6,803 nucleotides of DNA, taken from Haliscomenobacter sp038240665 (GTDB lineage Bacteria > Bacteroidota > Bacteroidia > Chitinophagales > Saprospiraceae). The translations under genes were made by a program, and so were the position numbers. The notes under the pieces were generated by a model, which saw only the letters and a program-made list of their open reading frames with translations, did no database searches and was not told the DNA's origin. Location: contig JBBRGN010000263.1 of assembly GCA_038240665.1 (NCBI GenBank), positions 1 through 6,803 on the forward strand, in the 5' to 3' direction. Of the stretch, positions 1-5,891 are shown piece after piece (position 1 is the first letter of the stretch; every line of letters begins with the position of its first letter).

Positions 1-68
1 TTAATTTTTTGCGCTATCGCAAAAATAGGGATGCAAAAAAAATAGAGCAATAACCTTACAGCTTTCAT
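1..68 (-). CDS. N-terminus of an exported protein (partial, runs off the left edge)
   Basis: Reading the minus strand from the ATG at 66-68 gives 22 open codons to the window edge. They have the shape of a type I signal peptide: a short basic start (MKAVR), a hydrophobic core (LLLYFFCIPIF), and a small-residue end AIA followed by Q, a typical signal peptidase cut site with Q as the first mature residue. A cysteine at residue 12 lies inside the hydrophobic core and does not form a normal lipobox. A second ATG at 73-75 is in another frame that soon reaches a stop, so 68 is the preferred start. The product should be secreted to the periplasm, outer membrane or outside, but its function cannot be told. 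It points the same way as the gene at 228-1097, 159 bp away. Chance is a real alternative because the stretch is short. Confidence 0.6.
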   Translation of the reverse strand, partial: MKAVRLLLYFFCIPIFAIAQKI

Positions 69-227
69 CTTTCATAGGGGAATTAAAGGTGGCATCAAGA
101 AAAAAATCTCTATTCTTGGTCATTAGCATTACCCTTGCACCAACTTTATTGACTCCTTTCTAAGACTCATTATAAACGCACAAAAAGCAATTACTTGGAT
201 TTATGAAGAAAAAGAATTTTGTTTTGC

Positions 228-1097
228 TCAATTTTTTCGCGGCTTTGTCTTCGCCAACTCCAAAATCTCAGCCAAATGAACTCCAACTGCTTCTCCGTTT
301 GAATTTTTTTGCTCCAAAAAAAAATCCAAGCGCTTTTTGAACTGCCGATCGAGGTGTGGTTCTTGACTGGCTAAGCGTAGAAGCCATTCGTTTTTCTCCA
401 TTTCATCCAATTGCGCCAAAGCTTGGCCATAAACCCGATCCACGGCCTGAGAATCGGGACTAAAATGGGCGGCTGCCCGAATTAGAAACCGATCGATGCC
501 AAAAAAATCAACAAAAGCTTCCAGCTCAACTGATAAGGTTTTGAGCGCTGAAGGCAGCATGGGTAGCGTCAGGGATAAGCTTGTAGTTAGGCTTTCTTTC
601 ACCTTAAATTCGGCTAAATGTAGCCAAAATAAAAATAGGGAGCGGTAATCTTCAGTCAGAATGGCTTCGCGAATTTGCACAAAATGATCCATCTCTTTGC
701 CCATTTCATCCACATAATCTTCCTCTTCTTCATTCATGGCATAGCATTCCAGCAACACATTTGAGCCTCTTTTGTGGATTCTGATGCCGTATTGATAGGT
801 GTTATCAGCAGATTCAACCTCAAAGGCGAATTTTTGCAGCGCTGGCAAGTCGATGGATGACAAAGGGAAGCGAAAAATGAGCTTTTTAGCTCCCCAACTC
901 GCCCAATACAACAACCCGTCAAAATAACTGTCTACTGCGTCGAGGGGATTTTTTTGGAAATCCCCATAAGCGTACGTAAATACGGCTTTTTTTGACCCTA
1001 CTTTGGAGCGGGACGACCACCCCTCTACTTCCGCTATCTGGGCGGTAGACAAAGGGCGATCAATGGCGCGAAAATCATAAAATTGAAACGCTGACAT
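228..1097 (-). CDS. Conserved protein of unknown function, short family member
   Basis: This 289-residue soluble protein has no signal peptide or membrane segment. I recognise it from memory as belonging to a widespread uncharacterised family in Cyanobacteria, Myxobacteria and Bacteroidota that typically opens like 'MSEYQYYEFxAIDRPL'; here it is MSAFQFYDFRAIDRPL. Other matching blocks are the VFTYAYGDFQKNP segment near residue 40, YFDGLLYWASWGAKKLIFRF near 58-77, a helical part around 150-210 with DYRSLFLFWL, and LLRLASQEPHLDRQFKKRL near 240-258. Family members I recall are about 400 residues and continue into a charged coiled-coil C-terminal region. This one stops near where that would begin. 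I recall such genes often lying beside SWIM zinc-finger protein genes, but none is visible here. The start at 1097 matches the family N-terminus. No Shine-Dalgarno is seen. Function unknown; homology is recalled, not searched. Confidence 0.85.
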   Translation of the reverse strand: MSAFQFYDFRAIDRPLSTAQIAEVEGWSSRSKVGSKKAVFTYAYGDFQKNPLDAVDSYFDGLLYWASWGAKKLIFRFPLSSIDLPALQKFAFEVESADNTYQYGIRIHKRGSNVLLECYAMNEEEEDYVDEMGKEMDHFVQIREAILTEDYRSLFLFWLHLAEFKVKESLTTSLSLTLPMLPSALKTLSVELEAFVDFFGIDRFLIRAAAHFSPDSQAVDRVYGQALAQLDEMEKNEWLLRLASQEPHLDRQFKKRLDFFLEQKNSNGEAVGVHLAEILELAKTKPRKN

Positions 1098-1148
1098 GGG
1101 TGCTTAAATGAGCGGTGACGAATATTGACTGGCGATTAGTCATGGTTT

Positions 1149-1156
1149 CAAAATTA
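1149..1156 (-). promoter_or_regulatory. Candidate -7 promoter element for the 228-1097 gene
   Basis: On the minus strand this reads TAATTTTG, an exact match to the Bacteroidota -7 consensus TAnnTTTG. It would place a transcription start near 1142, giving a leader of about 45 nt before the ATG at 1097. No TTTG box is found at the expected 17-23 bp upstream, so the call rests on one half of the promoter only. Confidence 0.3.
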
Positions 1157-1163
1157 ATATTTC

Positions 1164-1192
1164 TTTAGCTTTCGGGGCTTTTTTTATCTTTA
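1164..1192 (+). promoter_or_regulatory. Weak candidate promoter for the amino acid permease
   Basis: TTTA at 1164-1167, 17 bp, then TATCTTTA at 1185-1192 resembles the Bacteroidota TTTG / TAnnTTTG arrangement with one mismatch in each box. A start near 1199 would leave a leader of about 34 nt before the ATG at 1233. The sequence is AT-rich, so a chance match is quite possible. Confidence 0.2.
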
Positions 1193-1232
1193 GGAGATTG
1201 AGAAACCTTCAAACCTAAAAAGACCTGGATTT

Positions 1233-2651
1233 ATGTCGCAAGAAACGACCACCAACAAAAATCAATTGAGCGCTACCATATCGCTCTCTACTGCCATTGC
1301 ATTGATCATTTCGTCCATTATTGGATCGGGAGTATACAAAAAAGTGGCTCCCATGTCAGAAACCTTGGGATCGCCAAAATTGGTGCTTTTTTGTTGGGTG
1401 CTGGGTGGTTTGGTGAGTTTAGCTGGCGCACTCAGTAATGCCGAAGTAGCGAGTTTATTGGCTGGAACGGGTGGTGAGTATCGCTATTATCGCACGATTT
1501 ATGGGCGCTTCTTTGCTTTTTTATTTGGCTGGGCTAATTTTGCTTTTATCAAAACCGCATCTATCGCTTCGCTGGGTTATGTCTTTACCCAATCGTTTAA
1601 TTTCTTTGTTCCTTTGCCTCCTTTGTTAACGGAATGGGCGCATTTGAACCTCTTTGGGGCTATTTTTCCTTTTGAAAATTTCAGTGTGAAGCTGTTTACC
1701 GTCTTGGTCATATGCATCCTTACTTTTGTGAATTGTCGTGGAGTCAAATTGGGCGGTAACATCAGCAAAGTATTGGTGGCGTTGGTACTCATTGGGATTT
1801 CGATCATCATCATTTTTGGTTTAAGCAGCAGTGAATCGCATATTGATCGCATCAACCACAATGCGACGGGCTATGTAGAGCCTAGTTTTGGTATGTTGCT
1901 CAAAGGGATATTTACAGCGATGTTGGCTGCTTTCTGGGCTTATGAAGGCTGGAACACCATCGGTTATATTGGAGGAGAAATTAAAAACCCCAACCGCAAC
2001 TTGCCCATCGTGTTGTTTTGGGGTGTTATGGTGGTTATGACTGTTTATTTACTGGCCAATTTTACATACCTAACCTTATTGTCGAGTGATGAGCTAATCG
2101 CCATCAAACGCAGCGCCAACAGTATTGCAGCCGTCGAAGCGGTAAAAGTGTTCTGGGGCAATGGGGGGGCTTATTTCATTTCCGCTTTGATTATGATCAC
2201 GACGTTAGCTTCTACGCATACCACGATTTTATTGTCGGCACGCACGGGTTTCATCATGGCTCAAGAGGGACTTTTCTTCAAAAAGGCGGCTGAGATTCAC
2301 CCTGTTTATCGCACGCCGAATACCGCGTTGGTCTATCAAGCATTTTGGACTTGTGTACTCTTATTTACAGGTAGTTTTGATCAATTAACAGATATGTTGA
2401 TTTTTGGTTCTTTCCTTTTTTATGGTGCCACTACCCTGGGTGTTTTTATTCTACGCAAAAAAATGCCCGATGCACCGCGTACTTACAAAGTGTGGGGATA
2501 TCCATTTGTGCCGATTATTTTCATTGTATTCTGTGTGGCCTTGATCATCAACACGGTTTTGAGTCAGCCGCGCGAAGCCTTTTTTGGGCTGATTTTGATT
2601 GCAACTGGCATTCCGTTTTATTGGTTTTGGTCAAGAAAACTGGATGCATAA
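1233..2651 (+). CDS. APC-superfamily amino acid permease, LAT/SteT-like
   Basis: A 472-residue inner-membrane transporter, the usual size for the amino acid-polyamine-organocation family, with about 12 hydrophobic helices from residue 16 to 467. Helix 1 carries IIGSGVYKK (29-37); its GSG is the unwound loop that binds the substrate's amino and carboxyl groups in this family. The family segment GGEYRYYRTIYGRFFAFLFGW starts at 79. Helix 6 has FWAYEGWNTIGYIGGE (233-248) followed by NPNRNLP (251-257), close to the FAYxGWN...NPxRNLP signature of LAT and SteT exchangers. The likely role is proton-coupled uptake or exchange of neutral amino acids; the substrate cannot be read from sequence. The start is the first ATG, 12 codons before the first helix. 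It diverges from the 228-1097 gene and converges on the radical SAM gene, so it is probably transcribed alone. An arginine/polyamine antiporter is less likely. Confidence 0.93.
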   Translation: MSQETTTNKNQLSATISLSTAIALIISSIIGSGVYKKVAPMSETLGSPKLVLFCWVLGGLVSLAGALSNAEVASLLAGTGGEYRYYRTIYGRFFAFLFGWANFAFIKTASIASLGYVFTQSFNFFVPLPPLLTEWAHLNLFGAIFPFENFSVKLFTVLVICILTFVNCRGVKLGGNISKVLVALVLIGISIIIIFGLSSSESHIDRINHNATGYVEPSFGMLLKGIFTAMLAAFWAYEGWNTIGYIGGEIKNPNRNLPIVLFWGVMVVMTVYLLANFTYLTLLSSDELIAIKRSANSIAAVEAVKVFWGNGGAYFISALIMITTLASTHTTILLSARTGFIMAQEGLFFKKAAEIHPVYRTPNTALVYQAFWTCVLLFTGSFDQLTDMLIFGSFLFYGATTLGVFILRKKMPDAPRTYKVWGYPFVPIIFIVFCVALIINTVLSQPREAFFGLILIATGIPFYWFWSRKLDA

Positions 2652-2660
2652 ATCCAGTTT
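2637..2660. terminator. Bidirectional hairpin terminator shared by two convergent genes
   Basis: A perfect inverted repeat: arm AAACTGGAT at 2637-2645, six-base loop GCATAA at 2646-2651, arm ATCCAGTTT at 2652-2660. The loop contains the TAA stop of the permease (2649-2651), and the right arm overlaps the stop of the radical SAM gene (2659-2661 on the minus strand). The minus-strand transcript ends the stem with TTTTC; the plus-strand one with TTTAATC. The U tracts are short, so termination strength is uncertain, but position and symmetry fit a two-way terminator between convergent genes. Confidence 0.65.
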
Positions 2661-3714
2661 AATCAAACAAATTCAGTTGCGGATTTTTCATTTGTCGGTA
2701 CAATTCTAAATTGTACGGCGGGACTTCGTGACCTTCAAAGTACTTACGACGCGCCAGGGCTACCTGTTGCTCAATGATATCGGCGAAGTTACCTTCTCCC
2801 TTCATGCGTACGCCCATGCGACTGTCGTTAAGCGTACCGCCATGTAAGGCTCTGATTTTGTTGAGTACTTTTTCGGCTCGATCGGGATAACTTTTGGCGA
2901 TCCAATCTTCAAAAACAGGGCCTACATCACCGTTGAGCCTTACAATTTGGTGGTGCATGCGGCGTGCGCCTGCCTCAGCTGCGGCTTTGGCCAAGTCCAT
3001 AATCTCGTGATCATTCAAGCTGGGGATAATTGGCGCCAACATCGCCGTAACCGGGATACCCCGCTCACTGAGCATTTTGATGGTTTTCACCCGATTGGTA
3101 CCAGTGGCGGTACGTGGTTCTAGCAAACGGCGTAAGCTTTCGTTGAGGGTAGTCAGGGAGATGGCAACCCGCACCAAATTGTGTTCCGCCATTTTTTCCA
3201 AAATATCCAAATCCCTTAATATCAAACTATTTTTGGTGATGATACCCACTGGGTGGCGGTATTTCCAGAGCACTTCCAGCATTTGTCGGGTGATGCGGTA
3301 TTTGCGTTCGGCGGGTTGGTAACAATCCGTATTGCCAGACAGCATGATGGGAGTAGGCTCCCATTTGGGTTTGCGCAGTGTTTCTTCCAGCAATTGAGGT
3401 GCTTCCTTTTTGACCAATATTTTTTGTTCAAATTCTAGTCCGGCGCTGTAACCCCAGTAAGAATGCGAGTTCCGTGCATAGCAATACACACAGCCATGTT
3501 CACAGCCCTGGTAAGGATTCATCGACCAGCCCATACCGATATCGGGACTGACCACTTTGTTGAGGATGGTTTTGGGGTGAACCATGATAAACTCGGTGTC
3601 CGTTTCCTCTGCTATCGGGTTTTCGTCATATACCCAGTTGTGAAACCGATTGGGCGTATTGATCTGCGCTCCCCTACCCTGTAGAAATGAATTTGGATTT
3701 TCTTCGTTGGTCAT
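2659..3714 (-). CDS. PA0069-family radical SAM protein
   Basis: A cytosolic radical S-adenosylmethionine protein of 351 residues from the chosen start. The [4Fe-4S] ligands are C71, C75 and C78 in CEHGCVYC, the CxxxCxxC radical SAM motif with the usual aromatic before the last cysteine. Family blocks follow: YARNSHSYWG just after the cluster, SGNTDCYQPAERKYRITR near 126-143, GIITKNSLILRDLDIL near 157-172, and a TIM-barrel end with MLAPIIPSLND near 225. I place it in the PA0069/Rv2578c family, distantly like spore photoproduct lyase; the reaction is not known to me. The frame is open to an ATG at 3798, but the extra 28 residues look like noise and the first codons lie in a palindrome. The start at 3714 puts QGRGAQINTPNRF near residue 11-24, where relatives begin. 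It probably has its own promoter, since 232 bp separate it from the upstream gene. Confidence 0.9.
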   Translation of the reverse strand: MTNEENPNSFLQGRGAQINTPNRFHNWVYDENPIAEETDTEFIMVHPKTILNKVVSPDIGMGWSMNPYQGCEHGCVYCYARNSHSYWGYSAGLEFEQKILVKKEAPQLLEETLRKPKWEPTPIMLSGNTDCYQPAERKYRITRQMLEVLWKYRHPVGIITKNSLILRDLDILEKMAEHNLVRVAISLTTLNESLRRLLEPRTATGTNRVKTIKMLSERGIPVTAMLAPIIPSLNDHEIMDLAKAAAEAGARRMHHQIVRLNGDVGPVFEDWIAKSYPDRAEKVLNKIRALHGGTLNDSRMGVRMKGEGNFADIIEQQVALARRKYFEGHEVPPYNLELYRQMKNPQLNLFD

Positions 3715-3773
3715 CGCTGGATATTTATAATTCAAGTAATGGGCACGACACTTCCTTTTCATAAGAATAAAAT

Positions 3774-3809
3774 AGCTGCCCAAAATGCCCGCGGGCATTC
3801 CAGACAGCC
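3774..3809. repeat. Long imperfect palindrome with perfect 16-bp core upstream of the radical SAM gene
   Basis: The core AATGCCCGCGGGCATT (3784-3799) is a perfect 16-bp palindrome, notably GC-rich against AT-rich flanks. Symmetry continues outward with GCTG at 3775-3778 facing CAGC at 3805-3808, giving 13 matching pairs of 18 over 36 bp. It lies about 70 bp upstream of the preferred start at 3714, a sensible place for an operator. It could instead fold as a hairpin in the transcript, but no U tract follows on either strand, so it is not a standard terminator. No regulator can be named. Confidence 0.4.
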
Positions 3810-3845
3810 AAAACAGGATAAAAATAAGTTTGGGTTAAAGGTTCG

Positions 3846-3879
3846 GCGGTTCACGTACCGCGCTCCGGTTAAACGCGGT
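3846..3879. repeat. GC-rich segment with two mutually exclusive hairpins
   Basis: GCGGT at 3846-3850 can pair with ACCGC at 3857-3861 over a 6-base loop. The same ACCGCG (3857-3862) can instead pair with CGCGGT at 3874-3879 over an 11-base loop. Only one can form at a time. The segment lies 67 bp beyond the glucosaminidase stop in the gap before the radical SAM gene. No U tract follows closely. The stems are short and may be chance in a GC-rich patch. Confidence 0.25.
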
Positions 3880-3913
3880 GTTTATGGGTGAAACTTACAA
3901 GAGTCATTATTCA

Positions 3914-3947
3914 AAAAAACCAAACAAAACGCGCAATACGCTAGCGC
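3914..3947 (-). terminator. Weak candidate terminator of the glucosaminidase gene
   Basis: Directly at the stop codon (3947-3949), the minus-strand transcript has GCGC at 3947-3944 able to pair with GCGC at 3934-3931 across 9 bases, followed by a T-rich run (TTTTGTTTGGTTTTTTT). The T tract is good but the stem is only four pairs, so this is a tentative call. Confidence 0.22.
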
Positions 3948-4810
3948 TATGCCTGGCCATCGTATTGATGCAAATGGAGGTTCTCAATGATGCGAATGAG
4001 TTTTTGGGCATAAGTTTTATCGGTAGCGTAGCCCGCTTTTTTAAGACCATAAGCCCAACTTTTGTAGTCGATACCATATTTTTTTAGATGCCGATAGCGC
4101 GCACTAGTCAGCAATTCAGCATGCTCCAGGTAGCTGTCCCAGGAAGAAGTGAACACCCGGAACATATCGTAGACATCATCATCGGTGTAATTGCGACAAG
4201 TACAACCCCGACATTTGCTGCGGCATTTGATGCCAAAATGGTTGTTGGACTCCCGAGCCAATTTGCTGGATCCGGCATTGGATTCAAGTAAACCCTGGGC
4301 TAAGGTGATACTGGCTGGTATTCCGTGTTCTTGCATAGCGCGTACAGCCATCGGTGCAAATTTTTCGACGTAATTTTGGCAAACTGCCAATTTTTCTTCT
4401 ACCAAAGCGGGATCAATTCCCTTTTCTTTTGCGTAATTGGGACTCAAAGCCGGAGTAAGATTGGACAAGCTAAATGTGGGTTCGCTGGCCAATTTTTTTA
4501 ACTTCGGGCGCGGATGAGGACGCGGGCTCGAAACCTCTTTTTGTTCTAGATACTGACTGATGTTTTGGGCAGGCAAAAAAACGACTGCTTCCACCTCTCT
4601 AATGGGTTCAACAAGGCTGGTACTTACTACTTGGACTTGCGTAATCGGTAGCCCATTCATCTGGACGTTCATGGATACATCTTTTTGAAAAAAAAGATGC
4701 CAGCTCAAATAGGCCAAAATACATTGGAACCAATAACGGTTGACCAGCTGGACAAGAGCGGTCAAAGAGAGATAAAAACCTGGTGCTGTGGGTGTGTTCA
4801 TTTTATTCAT
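3947..4810 (-). CDS. Membrane-anchored glucosaminidase (FlgJ/GH73-like peptidoglycan hydrolase)
   Basis: From the ATG at 4810 this is 287 residues. A hydrophobic stretch near 12-41 (densest at YWFQCILAYLSWHLFF) should anchor it in the inner membrane with the rest in the periplasm. A proline- and arginine-rich basic linker (PRPHPRPKLKK, about 96-106) precedes the C-terminal glucosaminidase domain, about 150-285. That domain has ITLAQGLLESNAGSSKLA with E176 as the expected catalytic glutamate, then NNHFGIKC, and a late AGYATDKTYAQKLI block carrying the conserved tyrosines. Such enzymes cleave the GlcNAc-MurNAc glycan backbone in wall remodelling. Odd point: four clustered cysteines (196, 200, 203, 205) follow the NHFGIK motif. 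An upstream ATG at 4879 exists, but the 69 added bases are only about a quarter G+C and contain an AT-rich inverted repeat; M at 4801 is a third option. Divergent from the kinase gene. Confidence 0.87.
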   Translation of the reverse strand: MNKMNTPTAPGFYLSLTALVQLVNRYWFQCILAYLSWHLFFQKDVSMNVQMNGLPITQVQVVSTSLVEPIREVEAVVFLPAQNISQYLEQKEVSSPRPHPRPKLKKLASEPTFSLSNLTPALSPNYAKEKGIDPALVEEKLAVCQNYVEKFAPMAVRAMQEHGIPASITLAQGLLESNAGSSKLARESNNHFGIKCRSKCRGCTCRNYTDDDVYDMFRVFTSSWDSYLEHAELLTSARYRHLKKYGIDYKSWAYGLKKAGYATDKTYAQKLIRIIENLHLHQYDGQA

Positions 4811-4841
4811 CGCGCATGTTTTTGTTTGTGGGAGTAAAAAT

Positions 4842-4859
4842 AAAACAATTATTTGTTTT
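4842..4859. repeat. AT-rich inverted repeat upstream of the glucosaminidase start
   Basis: Arms AAAACAA (4842-4848) and TTGTTTT (4853-4859) flank TTAT. It lies 32 bp upstream of the preferred glucosaminidase start, in a strongly AT-rich stretch. It may be a regulator site or just a low-complexity coincidence. It supports reading this stretch as promoter or leader, not as coding sequence from the ATG at 4879. Confidence 0.25.
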
Positions 4860-4879
4860 TTAAAATAAAATTGAAACAT

Positions 4880-4910
4880 TTTGATTTAAAAAAACCACCG
4901 GGTAGCATTT
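4880..4910 (+). promoter_or_regulatory. Weak candidate promoter of the kinase-pfkA operon
   Basis: TTTG at 4880-4883, 19 bp, then TAGCATTT at 4903-4910 has the spacing of a Bacteroidota promoter. The -33 box is exact, but the -7 box has two mismatches to TAnnTTTG. The predicted start near 4917 would fall at the beginning of the inverted repeat 4915-4933, leaving a leader of about 118 nt before the kinase ATG. Tentative. Confidence 0.2.
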
Positions 4911-4914
4911 TACT

Positions 4915-4933
4915 TAGTGTAATTTTTACACTA
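4915..4933. promoter_or_regulatory. Candidate operator: perfect 8+3+8 inverted repeat in a divergent promoter region
   Basis: Arms TAGTGTAA (4915-4922) and TTACACTA (4926-4933) flank TTT. The 19-bp symmetric site is typical in size for a dimeric repressor. It lies 101 bp before the kinase start and 104 bp before the glucosaminidase start, so it could act on both. Its TGTAA...TTACA outline is loosely like sites of several regulator families (for example HexR), but the spacing differs and no regulator gene is in the window. It could also form a short hairpin in a leader transcript. Confidence 0.4.
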
Positions 4934-5034
4934 CATTTACCTCATTAATTTAGAATTGGTGCAAAAAGTGGTATTTTCTTAGAACTTGTGCGTAGTTTGT
5001 ATCTCCTTTGCATCAACTCTAATAAACGGCAAAC

Positions 5035-5880
5035 ATGATCATCGTAGCAGACAGTGGATCAACAAAAACAGATTGGATGCTCATCCATGCGGATGGAGCA
5101 CTAATGATCAGCACCATGGGTTTTAACCCGCTTTATCATTCCGAAGACCTTATTTACGAAGAAAGCAAAAAGGAGCTCGACAAGCACCAAGTAGAATATG
5201 GCGAGGTTACCGCTATGTTTTATTACGGCACTGCCGTTTGGGATCATGAAAAAGCGGATAAAATCCATCGCGCGATGCACCGTTTGTTCCCTAATGCCGA
5301 AGTAGAGGTGGAACATGATTTGTTGGGTGCTGCCCGCGCAACCTGCGGACACGATGCCGGCATTGCTTGTATCATTGGTACGGGATCCAATACCTGTTTG
5401 TTTGATGGCAAAGATGTGACGGACAATGTGGTCAACCTTGGTTTTTTTGTTGGTGATGAAGGTAGTGGCGCACACTTAGGCAAAGAACTGGTACGCGCTT
5501 ATTTTTATCGCGAATTGCCCATTGAACTATTTGAAGCCTTTGAAAAATTTGTTCCAGGCGGTCAAGCCGAAATTTTAGAAAACGTATACAGTAAACCTTC
5601 CCCAAACGTATATTTGGCTTCCTTTACCCGATTTTTGGGGGAATTCCAAAGTAACTTTTTTATCCAAAAACTGATCTACAAATCCTTTGCCGAATTCATC
5701 GATCGCAACGCTCGTAAGTACCCTAACCACATGGAATTACCCATCCATTTTATTGGTTCAGTGGCTTATTATTTTCAGGATATTCTCAAGGTGATCTTAG
5801 AGGAGCGCGGTATGAAACCAGGGGTTTTTATCTTGAAGCCCATCGACAGCCTGGTTCAGTTCCATAAGTCTAGCCATTAA
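5035..5880 (+). CDS. BadF/BadG/BcrA/BcrD-type N-acetylglucosamine kinase
   Basis: A 281-residue cytosolic kinase of the ASKHA (actin/hexokinase) fold, the usual length for Bacteroidota members. The first phosphate loop DSGSTKTDW starts at D6. EHDLLGAARA gives D95 at the expected catalytic-base position. The second phosphate loop IIGTGSNTC spans 113-121, and GDEGSGAHLGKELV starts at 140. The C-terminal FIGSVAYYF and KPIDSLVQFH blocks match the adenosine-binding end of the family. The probable reaction is ATP-dependent phosphorylation of GlcNAc (or a related aminosugar) to the 6-phosphate, in amino-sugar or wall recycling. Activity on other substrates, such as the 2-hydroxyacyl-CoA dehydratase activator role of BadF relatives, is unlikely because the cysteines that hold the iron-sulfur cluster are absent. 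It starts at the first ATG, whose first residues form the initial beta strand. Only 11 bp separate it from pfkA, so they should be co-transcribed. Confidence 0.88.
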   Translation: MIIVADSGSTKTDWMLIHADGALMISTMGFNPLYHSEDLIYEESKKELDKHQVEYGEVTAMFYYGTAVWDHEKADKIHRAMHRLFPNAEVEVEHDLLGAARATCGHDAGIACIIGTGSNTCLFDGKDVTDNVVNLGFFVGDEGSGAHLGKELVRAYFYRELPIELFEAFEKFVPGGQAEILENVYSKPSPNVYLASFTRFLGEFQSNFFIQKLIYKSFAEFIDRNARKYPNHMELPIHFIGSVAYYFQDILKVILEERGMKPGVFILKPIDSLVQFHKSSH

Positions 5881-5891
5881 ATTTTATATTG

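Noticed and set aside
203..337. Plus-strand small ORF starting MKKKNFVLLNFF, resembling a short exported peptide
   Set aside because: It overlaps the end of the conserved minus-strand gene from 228 for most of its length, loses its hydrophobic character after about 15 residues and has no supporting signals.
1168..1187. AGC...GCT stem followed by seven T, terminator-like
   Set aside because: Only three Watson-Crick pairs plus wobbles, and it lies between divergent genes where no transcript needs to end.
3077..3684. Several plus-strand open frames opposite the radical SAM gene
   Set aside because: The minus strand carries the iron-sulfur motif and family blocks through this region; the plus frames are shadows.
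3868..3874. GTTAAAC, matching the integron attC core GTTRRRY
   Set aside because: A single 7-mer with no matching partner site at proper distance and no integrase or cassette structure.
3715..3946. Possible tRNA in the GC-rich intergenic patch
   Set aside because: No acceptor stem, anticodon arm or T-arm set could be assembled; only short simple hairpins.
3878..4087. Plus-strand 69-codon frame crossing the glucosaminidase stop
   Set aside because: About two thirds is antisense to the glucosaminidase domain end and there is no promoter or family resemblance.
4915..4933. HexR binding site
   Set aside because: The TGTAA/TTACA half-sites are similar but the spacing is shorter than the HexR site I remember, and HexR is mainly described in Proteobacteria.
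5101..5483. Two minus-strand open frames opposite the kinase
   Set aside because: Both are antisense to the conserved phosphate-loop motifs of the kinase.
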